A DNA stretch of 6,014 nucleotides from Pseudomonadota bacterium. GTDB taxonomy: Bacteria; Pseudomonadota; Alphaproteobacteria; Acetobacterales; Acetobacteraceae. Each line of letters begins with the position of its first letter. The first letter of the stretch is position 1. The translations under genes were made by a program, and so were the position numbers. Below are positions 1 to 5,194 of this stretch, in pieces. The notes below the pieces were generated by a model, which ran no database searches, had not been told where the DNA came from, and saw nothing but the letters and a program-made list of their open reading frames with translations. The DNA lies in contig JAJYAF010000148.1 of NCBI GenBank assembly GCA_021779655.1, forward strand, positions 1 to 6,014. Reading direction: 5' to 3'.

Positions 1-698
1 TCGGCCTTGACGGCGCGGCTGTAGTAGCCGGAGGCATCGTCGAGCTGGTTCAGCGTGTCGGCTACGTAGCCGGCGTCGAAGAGAGCGCGGGGATCCTCGG
101 GGTGGGCGGTGAGGTAGGCAGCGAGCAGCACCGCGACATCGCGCGCCGGCGCGGAATCGTATTCCAGGCCAACCCGCGCGAGAAACAGATGCAGATCGGT
201 GAAGCCGACGGTCAATTGGTGGGTGGCCGGCGAAGCCAGCGTGAGGGCCGTGACGGCAAGGGCCACGGCCTGCCCGAAGCCTTCAAGATCGAAGCCGAGC
301 GTGTCGTCGAGAAAGGCGTTGGGATTGAGCACGAAGGAAAGCGGCGCGGACTGCCGGCGCCAGAGTGCCGCCCCCGGCGTGCCCTGGCGGGCAGCCAGCA
401 GCGCGTGAAGCTGTTCTCCGAAATCAGCTTGCAGGCCGGCGGCGGCGGCGCGGGCGGCAATCGGCGCGATCCAGCCCTCCGCCGCCTGGACGAGATCGGC
501 TTCCGCTTGTTCCGGCAGCAGCGCGGCCAGCGCATTGGCGGCGGACTGCCCCCAGGCGACAGGGAGGCGAATCGCGGCTTCCGGGCTGTCCGGGTCCGCT
601 TGCGCGACGAAGCGGAATTGCCGGATGCCGTGCCACGGTTTCGGGGCGGGTTTCGGGGCTGGCTTCGGTGCGGGTATGGGAGCGCGGGGCTGGGTCAT
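1..698 (-). CDS. NrdJ-like (class II ribonucleotide reductase-related) protein, C-terminus cut by window edge
   Basis: Leftward open frame from ATG at 698-696, with 232 codons before the edge. It begins MTQPRAP, then three PKPA-type repeats (about residues 8-21), then WHGIRQFRF. Residues about 120-195 hold NPNAFLD, FDLEGFGQAVALAV, VGFTDLHLFLARVGLEYDS and ARDVAVLLAAYL. These resemble the NrdJ segment with FD..AF..AV..W, LG.AN.G.LLMS.G.PYDS and GRA..ALTAIM, from memory of the family. The catalytic cysteines and TSCPD tail of a true reductase are not visible. The last 35 residues (HPEDPRALFDAGYV...DDASGYYSRAVKA) fit the tetratricopeptide pattern (L4, A7-G8, A20, Y24, A27). The paired NrdR-like boxes upstream support a link to deoxynucleotide synthesis. 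I see no Shine-Dalgarno before the ATG; in-frame TTG codons lie further upstream. The gene is probably real; its function is inferred and it may simply be an uncharacterised TPR protein. Confidence 0.55.
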   Translation of the reverse strand, partial: MTQPRAPIPAPKPAPKPAPKPWHGIRQFRFVAQADPDSPEAAIRLPVAWGQSAANALAALLPEQAEADLVQAAEGWIAPIAARAAAAGLQADFGEQLHALLAARQGTPGAALWRRQSAPLSFVLNPNAFLDDTLGFDLEGFGQAVALAVTALTLASPATHQLTVGFTDLHLFLARVGLEYDSAPARDVAVLLAAYLTAHPEDPRALFDAGYVADTLNQLDDASGYYSRAVKA

Positions 699-730
699 GC
701 CGGGAACATAGGACGCTACAGCCCGCAACA

Positions 731-778
731 AAAGTGTATTTTGTGGCAACATGGCGGGGGAGCCACAAAATCCTGTGG
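731..778. promoter_or_regulatory. Paired NrdR-box-like sites in the divergent spacer
   Basis: Site 1 (731-746) is AAAGTGTATTTTGTGG and site 2 (763-778) is CCACAAAATCCTGTGG. Each is 16 bp. They are separated by 16 bp, so 32 bp centre to centre, about three helical turns. The NrdR consensus is ACAC-W-ATATAT-W-GTGT, usually in pairs with this spacing upstream of ribonucleotide reductase genes. Site 2 has perfect CCACA/TGTGG arms; site 1 matches mainly in its right half. The two sites also form a perfect 10-bp inverted repeat (738-747 with 762-771, ATTTTGTGGC/GCCACAAAAT). They lie 33-80 bp upstream of the leftward NrdJ-like gene and could also affect the rightward operon. No clear -35/-10 could be fixed. 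Confidence 0.45.
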
Positions 779-837
779 ATAGTGCGAAACAGGCCGGGCG
801 ATGGACCACGGCCGCGTCATGACCTATACGAGGGGCC

Positions 838-1257
838 ATGAACAGCGCAGCGAATTACCGTCGGCCGAAACTTGCCGAGCTGGGCGGCTTTAGGGGGCTT
901 TTGCGCAATCCAGGGCTGGTGCTGCACACGCTCCGCCGGGGCGCCCTGGTGGGCGAGGATGCGATGGGCAACCGGTTCTTTCAGCAGCGTGTGGCCGCCA
1001 CTGGCGCTCGGCCGCGCCGCTGGGTGGTGTATGCGGGGGAAGCGGAAGCTTCCGTGATCGAGCCGGAATGGCACGCCTGGCTGAGCTATATTTCCGACGA
1101 TCCGCTGCCCCAAACCGGCCGCCGGCCGTGGCAGAAGCCGCATCAGCCCAACCTCACCGGCACGCCGCAGAGCTATCGTCCGCCCGGCCATGACTACGAA
1201 GGCGGCCACCGGGCGCGGGCGGCGAGCGACTATCAGCCCTGGACTCCGGATCTCTGA
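838..1257 (+). CDS. NDUFA12-family NADH:ubiquinone oxidoreductase accessory subunit
   Basis: 139 residues, a normal length for the bacterial homologues of the mitochondrial 17.2-kDa complex I subunit (NDUFA12/B17.2). It is expected to be a soluble protein associated with respiratory complex I or its assembly at the cytoplasmic face. Family signatures in order are GALVGEDAMGNRFF (about 35-48), RRWVVYAGEAEAS (about 59-71), EWHAWLSYISDDP (about 76-88), W..PHQPNLTGTP (about 97-109) and YRPPGHDYEGG (about 112-122). The N-terminus (MNSAANYRRPKL...) is a little longer than usual. A GAGGGG stretch at 830-835 sits only 2 nt before the ATG, which is close for a ribosome binding site, but no better in-frame start is seen. 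The stop is followed after 21 bp by mlaD, so the two are probably co-transcribed. NDUFA12 next to a DUF2155 gene is a known alphaproteobacterial arrangement. Confidence 0.9.
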   Translation: MNSAANYRRPKLAELGGFRGLLRNPGLVLHTLRRGALVGEDAMGNRFFQQRVAATGARPRRWVVYAGEAEASVIEPEWHAWLSYISDDPLPQTGRRPWQKPHQPNLTGTPQSYRPPGHDYEGGHRARAASDYQPWTPDL

Positions 1258-1278
1258 ACCCATGTTTGAATTCAATTC

Positions 1279-1791
1279 ATGCCGCGCAAACTCCCCGAGA
1301 TTTTAACCGGCCTTGCGGTGATCGTCATCGCGGCGGTGTTTCTGGTCTATGCCCTTGGCCGCGCGCAGGCGCTGGGCGGCTCCGGCTATGTTTTGAAGGC
1401 GCAGTTTTCCGATATCGGCGGGCTCACCGTCGGCTCCGACGTGAAATTGAGCGGGGTGACGATCGGCCATGTCGTGGAGGAACGGCTGGACCCGCAGACC
1501 TTCGCCGCCGTGGTGGAAATGCGGATCGACAACGATATCAAGCTGCCCACGGATAGCAGCGCCTCGATCAGCTCGGCGGGCTTGCTCGGCGGCAATTACG
1601 TGGGCGTTTCGCCGGGCGGCGCGGATGCCGTGTTGCGCCCTGGGCAGTCCTTCCAGGTCACGCAATCGGCGGTCAATCTGGAAAATCTGCTGGGGCAGTT
1701 CATTTTCAACATGGGCAACAAGCCGGCGGGCAGTTCCGCGGGCCAGGGCGGCCAAAGCGGGGCGGCCGCATCGTCGACCCCGGCGAAATGA
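1279..1791 (+). CDS. mlaD: MlaD-like MCE-domain protein, outer membrane lipid asymmetry maintenance
   Basis: 170 residues. MlaD is the substrate-binding periplasmic component anchored to the MlaFEB ABC transporter; it forms a hexamer that carries phospholipid between inner and outer membranes. An N-terminal membrane anchor (about 9-27, LTGLAVIVIAAVFLVYALG) is followed by one MCE domain (about 37-113): YVLKAQFSDIGGLTVGSDVKL, GVTIGHV, MRIDNDIKLPTDSSASI and GLLGGNYVGVSPG. The hydrophobic tail helix NLENLLGQFIF (133-143) matches the MlaD C-terminal pore helix, then a Gly/Ser/Ala tail follows. The start is constrained: an in-frame TGA lies at 1267-1269 and 1279 is the only ATG after it. No Shine-Dalgarno precedes it (AT-rich GAATTCAATTC). 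The stop overlaps the next start as ATGA at 1788-1791, implying translational coupling. No mlaE or mlaF is seen in the window. Confidence 0.92.
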   Translation: MPRKLPEILTGLAVIVIAAVFLVYALGRAQALGGSGYVLKAQFSDIGGLTVGSDVKLSGVTIGHVVEERLDPQTFAAVVEMRIDNDIKLPTDSSASISSAGLLGGNYVGVSPGGADAVLRPGQSFQVTQSAVNLENLLGQFIFNMGNKPAGSSAGQGGQSGAAASSTPAK

Positions 1792-2537
1792 TGCTCCGGC
1801 GCGGCGCGGCCGTGCTGGCGGCGCTGTTGCTCGCAAGCGCGCCGCCGGGGGCGGCCCAATCCGAACTCGGCAACGCGCAGCAGGATGGCAATGTTATCGC
1901 GGTGCCCCCCGCGCCCGCGCTGGTTCCGGCCCCGCCTGCCCCGCTTGCGCCTGCCCCGCTTGCGCCTGCCACCCCCGCCCAACCGCCGCCGCCGCCGGGC
2001 CTGGTGCCGCTCGGCCCGTTGCCTGGCGGCGAGGGGAACGGAAGCAATGCCGCCGAAAACGGCGGATCGCCGGCGCCCGCGGGAGCATCCGAGGCGGGAG
2101 CATCCGAGGCGGGCGGCGCGGCCGCGCCTGCCGGCAACCCGCAAGGCAATGCAGGGAACGCCACCGAAAACGACGCAGCCGCCGGCAATGCCGCCCCGAG
2201 CCCGCAGGACCAGGATGTCATCCCAACGCCGCCCAATGCCTGGCAACCGGAGAAAACCGCGAAGCTCGGCGTGCTGGACAAGGTGAACGGCGGGGAGAGC
2301 GAAATTTCCGTCCCGGTCGGCGGTCAGGCCGTGGTCGGCGATATGCAAGTGAGCGTGCTGGCCTGTTTTACCCGCCCGGCCAGCCAGATTCCGGATGCCG
2401 CCGTTTTCCTGTCGCTGCAAGGCACGGCCGATTCCGCTGGAGCGCCGGCCTTTCGTGGCTGGCTGCTCCGCTCGGAGCCGGGCGCCGCGGTGGCGGGCGA
2501 TGGAAGCGAGGTTTTCCGGATCGTCGCGTGCTCCTGA
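1788..2537 (+). CDS. Exported DUF2155-domain protein with long low-complexity region
   Basis: 249 residues. An N-terminal signal peptide (RR at 4-5, hydrophobic 7-17, likely cleavage after GAA at 21-23) indicates export. Residues about 39-80 are Pro/Ala/Leu-rich and about 81-140 are Gly/Ala/Asn/Glu-rich, both probably disordered. The C-terminal 100 residues are the DUF2155 domain: AKLGVLDKVNGGESEISVPV (158-177), a VVGDMQVSVLACFTRP segment (182-197), AAVFLSLQG (204-212), AFRGWLLRSEPG (221-232) and VFRIVACS at the end. Cys193 and Cys248 are placed as a possible disulfide pair (inference). The molecular role of DUF2155 is unknown to me. Start choice: ATG at 1788 overlaps the mlaD stop; the next codon is also ATG (1791). 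The gene aat, which often follows DUF2155 in alphaproteobacteria, is absent; an ompA-like gene follows instead. Confidence 0.88.
   Translation: MMLRRGAAVLAALLLASAPPGAAQSELGNAQQDGNVIAVPPAPALVPAPPAPLAPAPLAPATPAQPPPPPGLVPLGPLPGGEGNGSNAAENGGSPAPAGASEAGASEAGGAAAPAGNPQGNAGNATENDAAAGNAAPSPQDQDVIPTPPNAWQPEKTAKLGVLDKVNGGESEISVPVGGQAVVGDMQVSVLACFTRPASQIPDAAVFLSLQGTADSAGAPAFRGWLLRSEPGAAVAGDGSEVFRIVACS
1935..1970 (+). repeat. 15-bp in-frame tandem repeat (Pro-Ala-Pro-Leu-Ala), 2.4 copies
   Basis: The unit CCTGCCCCGCTTGCG occurs at 1935-1949 and 1950-1964 without mismatch, with a partial third copy at 1965-1970. It encodes PAPLA repeats in the low-complexity part of the DUF2155 protein. Exact nucleotide identity points to recent slippage duplication rather than selection on the amino acids alone. 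Confidence 0.85.
2079..2113 (+). repeat. 15-bp in-frame tandem repeat (Gly-Ala-Ser-Glu-Ala), 2.3 copies
   Basis: The unit GGGAGCATCCGAGGC is repeated exactly at 2081-2095 and 2096-2110, with matching flanks on both sides. It encodes GASEA twice. It is unrelated in sequence to the 1935-1970 repeat but has the same 15-bp period and lies in the same disordered region of the DUF2155 gene. Confidence 0.85.
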
Positions 2538-2601
2538 AAAACCATCCGGACGATGGAATGGAAGTGAAAATTTCGTAAATTGTTCCGGTGCTTATCCTAA
2601 G

Positions 2602-2631
2602 TTGTGGTATTTTTGCTACAGCGCGTATCAA
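2602..2631 (+). promoter_or_regulatory. Tentative promoter for the ompA-like gene
   Basis: TTGTGG (2602-2607) and TATCAA (2626-2631) are separated by 18 bp in the AT-richer spacer (2538-2744) between the DUF2155 gene and the ompA-like gene. This would give an untranslated leader of about 105 nt. The match to the sigma-70 consensus is partial and alphaproteobacterial promoters are poorly conserved, so it is only a candidate. A separate promoter is expected because the spacer is long and the downstream gene is functionally distinct. Confidence 0.25.
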
Positions 2632-2731
2632 TCCCGACGGCCCACCCTCGTTTTTGATTTCCGCAGTGCTAGATCGCCCTGGGTCAACAAGAACCTGAAC
2701 GCCAGCCCGATCCTCGCGATCCGGCCATTTT

Positions 2732-2738
2732 AGAGGAG
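2732..2738 (+). promoter_or_regulatory. Strong ribosome binding site of the ompA-like gene
   Basis: AGAGGAG ends 6 nt before the ATG at 2745 and fixes that start. It is the clearest Shine-Dalgarno in the window, as expected for an abundant outer membrane protein. Confidence 0.8.
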
Positions 2739-2744
2739 TCATCG

Positions 2745-3845
2745 ATGAGATTTCGGATTGCCCTGCTGACGGCCACAGTAGTCGCGGCGCCATTGGCTCT
2801 CATGCACACGGCCAAAGCCCAGCCCGTCACCGGTTTCTATGTCGGCGGTGAAGGCGGTGTGAATTGGGAATCGAAAACCAAGGACGAGCATATCAGCGTC
2901 AACGGCATGATGCTTCCAGGCTCCGCCAAAACCTCGTTTCTTCTCGGCCCGGTCGCCGAGGCCAGCGTGGGTTATGGGTTCGGAAACGGGTTCCGGGTGG
3001 AGGTGGAAGGCGACTGGATGGACAACCGCGCCAAGAACGTCACCTCCTCTCTGGGCGGAGGCAAGGCCGCGGGCGATGAGCAGAGATACGGAGTCATGGC
3101 AAACGCGCTGTATGATTTCGATGTTGGTCTGCCCTACCTGTTCCCCTATATCGGCGGCGGTATCGGCTGGCAGCGGATCCATTTGAATGATTTCGGCGGC
3201 ACGTTTTACGGCAACAATCTATATGTGAACAAACACGAGAGCGCCTTGGCTTATCAGGCCATTGCCGGTATCGCGGTGCCGCTTCCGCCGGTGCCGGGTC
3301 TTTCCTTCACCGTGGAGTACCGCTTCATGGGCCTTGCGGGTTCCCACCATTTCTGGGGCTCCTACGGACCCACGGCCATGCCGGTCGGTTTCAAGCTGGA
3401 GAGCCAATACAGCCACAGCGTGCTCGCCGGTCTTCGTTACGCGTTCGGTGTGACACCGCCGCCGCCGGCCCCGGCCCCCGCCCCCGCCCCGGTTGCGGCC
3501 CCGGCCCCGGCCCCGGCCAAAACCTATCTCGTGTTCTTTGACTGGGATAAGTACAATCTGACACCGCGGGCGATGGATATCATCTCGCAGGCCGCCGCCG
3601 ACAGCCGCAGCCAGCAGACCACGCAAATTCTCTGCAACGGCTACACGGACACTTCCGGCACCTTCAAGTACAACATGGGCCTGTCCTGGCGCCGGGCGAA
3701 GGCGGTGGCGGCCCAGCTCGTTGCCGATGGCGTGCCGGCCTCGGAAATCACCATGCACGGCTATGGCGAGACGCATCTGCTGGTCCCGACCGGGCCCGGC
3801 GTGCGCGAGCCGCAGAACCGCCGCGTGGAGATCGTTCTCCAGTAG
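2745..3845 (+). CDS. OmpA-family outer membrane porin with C-terminal peptidoglycan-binding domain
   Basis: 366 residues. A Sec signal peptide (about 1-25, cleavage after AKA before QPVTG) leads into an N-terminal eight-stranded-type beta-barrel (about 29-236). Its strands include FYVGGEGGVNWES (31-43), ASVGYGFGNGFRVEVEGDW (73-91), RYGVMANALYDF (114-125), LFPYIGGGIGWQRI (132-145), LSFTVEYRFMG (186-196) and HSVLAGLRYAFGV (224-236). A Pro/Ala linker spans about 238-259. The C-terminal OmpA domain (260-366) begins YLVFFDWDKYNLTPRA; GYTDTSG holds Asp302 and LSWRRAKAV holds Arg317, the pair 15 apart that binds the diaminopimelate of peptidoglycan in OmpA. It ends NRRVEIVLQ. The protein should tie the outer membrane to the cell wall. 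It is probably monocistronic, with its own ribosome binding site and a hairpin terminator 25 nt after the stop. Confidence 0.95.
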   Translation: MRFRIALLTATVVAAPLALMHTAKAQPVTGFYVGGEGGVNWESKTKDEHISVNGMMLPGSAKTSFLLGPVAEASVGYGFGNGFRVEVEGDWMDNRAKNVTSSLGGGKAAGDEQRYGVMANALYDFDVGLPYLFPYIGGGIGWQRIHLNDFGGTFYGNNLYVNKHESALAYQAIAGIAVPLPPVPGLSFTVEYRFMGLAGSHHFWGSYGPTAMPVGFKLESQYSHSVLAGLRYAFGVTPPPPAPAPAPAPVAAPAPAPAKTYLVFFDWDKYNLTPRAMDIISQAAADSRSQQTTQILCNGYTDTSGTFKYNMGLSWRRAKAVAAQLVADGVPASEITMHGYGETHLLVPTGPGVREPQNRRVEIVLQ

Positions 3846-3870
3846 CCTCTATCCAACACCGCTTGTTACG

Positions 3871-3903
3871 CGAAAGCCGCCTTTCAAGGCGGCTTTCGTT
3901 TGT
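3871..3903 (+). terminator. Rho-independent terminator of the ompA-like gene
   Basis: Perfect inverted repeat CGAAAGCCGCCTT (3871-3883) with AAGGCGGCTTTCG (3886-3898). In practice this is a 12-bp stem with a TTCA loop, followed by a short T run (TTT at 3899-3901, then GTCT). It lies 25 nt after the stop at 3845. The T tract is short, but the stem is strong. Confidence 0.85.
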
Positions 3904-4077
3904 CTAGGCCACCGCCCAACGAAGCTCGCGCCAGACGAAATCTTTTTGGTGCTCACGCCATATTGCCGCGCAACCATGCCTACCGAAGCCCCGGCACCGG
4001 GCAGGCCGCCACAATCTCGCGCTTCAGCGCCTCGGGCCAAACCTTGTGCCGGCGCTTCACAGGCAAAGCTGTTCCAT
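3904..4077 (-). pseudogene. Decayed IS66-type transposase subunit (TnpA/OrfA) relic
   Basis: Read leftward, three short frame pieces together give the N-terminal helix-turn-helix protein of IS66-type elements. From ATG at 4077, MEQLCL ends at TGA. In a second frame VKRRHKVWPEALKREIVAA (from 4060) continues to a TAG. In a third frame GASVGMVARQYGVSTKKI supplies the helix-turn-helix. A further frame then gives FVWRELRWAVA and a TAG at 3906-3904. The expected family order is KR..VWPEALKREIVAA, GASVS.VARQY.V and a final F.WR segment, as far as I recall it. At least two or three frameshifts are needed, so no functional protein is made. No tnpB or tnpC is present. The relic abuts the ompA-like gene terminator. 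Confidence 0.65.
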
Positions 4078-4078
4078 T

Positions 4079-4139
4079 ATACCAGCCCGCCAATTGATTG
4101 ACTCTTTCAGACAGGAGGCGGGCTGGTATGCGCGCGGGG
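4079..4139. repeat. Inverted repeat with TGGTATGCGCGC flank, copy 1
   Basis: Perfect 13-bp arms ATACCAGCCCGCC (4079-4091) and GGCGGGCTGGTAT (4117-4129) enclose 25 nt. The right flank continues GCGCGCGGGG to 4139. It shares TGGTATGCGCGC and most of the stem with the hairpin at the right edge of the window (5974-6014). On the minus strand the stem ends one base before the ATG of the IS66-type relic. Confidence 0.7.
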
Positions 4140-4221
4140 TTGGCGGGGCGGCCGCGCGCGAAATCAAGGTCTTACCCGCCACCTCATTTGTGTGACGACG
4201 TTGGAATTGGAATCGGCATGG

Positions 4222-4647
4222 TCAGCCGCCCGATCTGCCAACTCCAGGACGATTTCCGAACAGGCGTAGCGCCGTGTCCTCGGCCTTCGCCACATAGGCA
4301 TCGTGCGGCGCTGCTCGATGAGAGTGATAATCGCCAATGGCGGGAAGCAATGCGCCATGTTCCTGCTCAAGATAGGTTTTCAGCACCAAGGCGGCGGCGG
4401 CGATGTTGAAGCATGGCTCATTCAGGAGCCGCGCTCTGGTCTCAGCCTCGCTCAGGCCCGCGCGGGCCGCGAGACTCGACAGCCAGACCGTGTTCCCCTG
4501 CATCGGTCCCAGATCCTGCGTGCCGTTGGCATCCTGTCTGCTCGTACCGATGTCACCGCCCTCGATCACTTGAATCACCGGCAGCACACGCGGCGGCAAT
4601 CCGGCCGTTGCGGCGACCACCAGCATACATTGCAGATACGGAAGCAT
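4222..4647 (-). CDS. Small lytic transglycosylase (SLT domain)
   Basis: 141 residues. Lytic transglycosylases cut the glycan strands of peptidoglycan between MurNAc and GlcNAc; dedicated small ones open the wall for secretion systems or pili. The SLT fold is visible: LPPRVLPVIQVIEGG (17-31) with the likely catalytic Glu29, NGTQDLGPMQGNTVWL (41-56, equivalent to the G-x-MQ motif), PCFNIAAAALVLKTYL (78-93) and GDYHSH (105-110). It is as short as the VirB1/IagB type. No signal peptide is seen: an in-frame stop lies 17 codons upstream and no alternative start occurs between, yet substrate access requires export. The N-terminus may therefore have been lost, or the protein leaves by another route. 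It is divergent from gspG with 82 bp between, suggesting a role in wall remodelling for type II secretion (inference). Confidence 0.82.
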   Translation of the reverse strand: MLPYLQCMLVVAATAGLPPRVLPVIQVIEGGDIGTSRQDANGTQDLGPMQGNTVWLSSLAARAGLSEAETRARLLNEPCFNIAAAALVLKTYLEQEHGALLPAIGDYHSHRAAPHDAYVAKAEDTALRLFGNRPGVGRSGG

Positions 4648-4729
4648 CGGGTTTGCGTCTGACTTCCAGGTTTCGTCGCCAACTGCCCAATGCTATAGCC
4701 ACGCTACGCGGAAAACAGAACGGCGGACC
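4648..4729. promoter_or_regulatory. Divergent spacer between the transglycosylase gene and gspG
   Basis: 82 bp must carry the signals for both genes unless gspG is read from elsewhere. A CTATAG at 4693-4698 is the only -10-like sequence I see on the plus strand and it lacks a good -35. The gspG ribosome binding site is weak (GGCGGA at 4722-4727). No operator-like palindrome stands out. Confidence 0.25.
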
Positions 4730-5194
4730 ATGAAAGACATAAAACTGTCACATTCTAGCTTGAAAAATTCTCAATGCAAGGAATCGCAAGCCGGCTTCAC
4801 GTTGCTCGAACTGCTGGTCGTTATCGTCATCCTTGGCCTGCTGATCGGGCTGGTCGCCCCTGCGGTGCTAGGCCAGCTCGGACACGCGAAAAATTCGATT
4901 GCAAAACAATCTCTTCAGCGGATCGGCAGCGTGCTCGATCTCTACAAGCTGGATGTCGGGTCCTATCCCAGCACGCAGGATGGCCTGCAGGCACTCATTA
5001 CCAAGCCGGACGATGCCGATAACTGGGCCGGCCCGTACCTGAAAAGCGCGACGCCGCCGCTCGATCCCTGGGGGCATCCCTATCTGTATCAGCAACCCTC
5101 CAGCCGGTCCGGGCTTGACTACGATCTCTGCTCGCTCGGCAGTTCCGGCAAGAGCGGCGCGCCAGGCGATCCGGGGATGATCTGCAATCAGTAA
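4730..5194 (+). CDS. gspG: Type II secretion system major pseudopilin GspG
   Basis: 154 residues, a usual length. GspG polymerises into the periplasmic pseudopilus that drives folded proteins through the GspD secretin. A leader of 22 residues ends at Gly22; the mature protein starts FTLLELLVVIVILGLLIGL, with Glu27 at position +5 needed for assembly. This is the classic prepilin peptidase (GspO) site. The globular part has LYKLDVGSYPSTQDGLQAL (71-89), GPYLKS (101-106), DPWGHPY (112-118) and DYDLCSLGSSGKSG (130-143), all GspG hallmarks. In the calcium-binding loop the usual ADG is SSG here, and Cys134 and Cys152 could form a disulfide instead. It stands alone on this strand: a transglycosylase gene is divergent upstream and gspK is convergent downstream with a 7-bp overlap. 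Confidence 0.95.
   Translation: MKDIKLSHSSLKNSQCKESQAGFTLLELLVVIVILGLLIGLVAPAVLGQLGHAKNSIAKQSLQRIGSVLDLYKLDVGSYPSTQDGLQALITKPDDADNWAGPYLKSATPPLDPWGHPYLYQQPSSRSGLDYDLCSLGSSGKSGAPGDPGMICNQ

Larger units (their letters stand above)
3904..4175 (-). mobile_element. Possible IS66-family fragment including its left end
   Basis: Upstream of the TnpA relic, about 98 bp before its ATG, the minus strand reads GTAAGACCTTGATTTCG starting at 4175. IS66-family ends characteristically begin GTAAG and tnpA starts about 100 bp inside, so 4175 may be the old left end. No matching right end or target duplication is visible, so most of the element has been lost. The end assignment is weak; the TnpA relic is firmer. 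The remaining bases to 4221 show nothing I recognise. Confidence 0.35.

Noticed and set aside
102..782. Long rightward open frame opposite the NrdJ-like gene
   Set aside because: Arg/Gly-rich composition, no family motif, and fully antisense to the better-supported leftward frame; a GC-rich shadow.
774..782. DnaA-box-like CTATCCACA on the minus strand
   Set aside because: One mismatch to TTATCCACA, a single copy, and it overlaps the better-explained NrdR-like site; not evidence of an origin.
1596..2420. Leftward frame of 274 codons opposite DUF2155
   Set aside because: Antisense shadow of a GC-rich low-complexity region; no recognisable domain.
2542..2556. Small hairpin CCATC/GATGG after the DUF2155 stop as a terminator
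   Set aside because: Only a 5-bp stem and no T tract follows.
1469..2578. Rightward frame of 369 codons across mlaD and DUF2155
   Set aside because: Arg/Ala/Pro-rich out-of-frame reading of two recognisable genes.
3460..3521. CCCCGGCC-type repeats as a CRISPR or regulatory repeat
   Set aside because: They encode the Pro/Ala linker of the OmpA-family protein in frame; no spacers or unit conservation of an array.
3219..3776. Leftward frame of 185 codons inside the ompA-like gene
   Set aside because: Antisense to a clear OmpA domain and Gly/Arg-rich from the Pro/Ala linker.
4098..4662. Rightward frames opposite the lytic transglycosylase gene
   Set aside because: No motifs; the leftward frame carries the full SLT domain.
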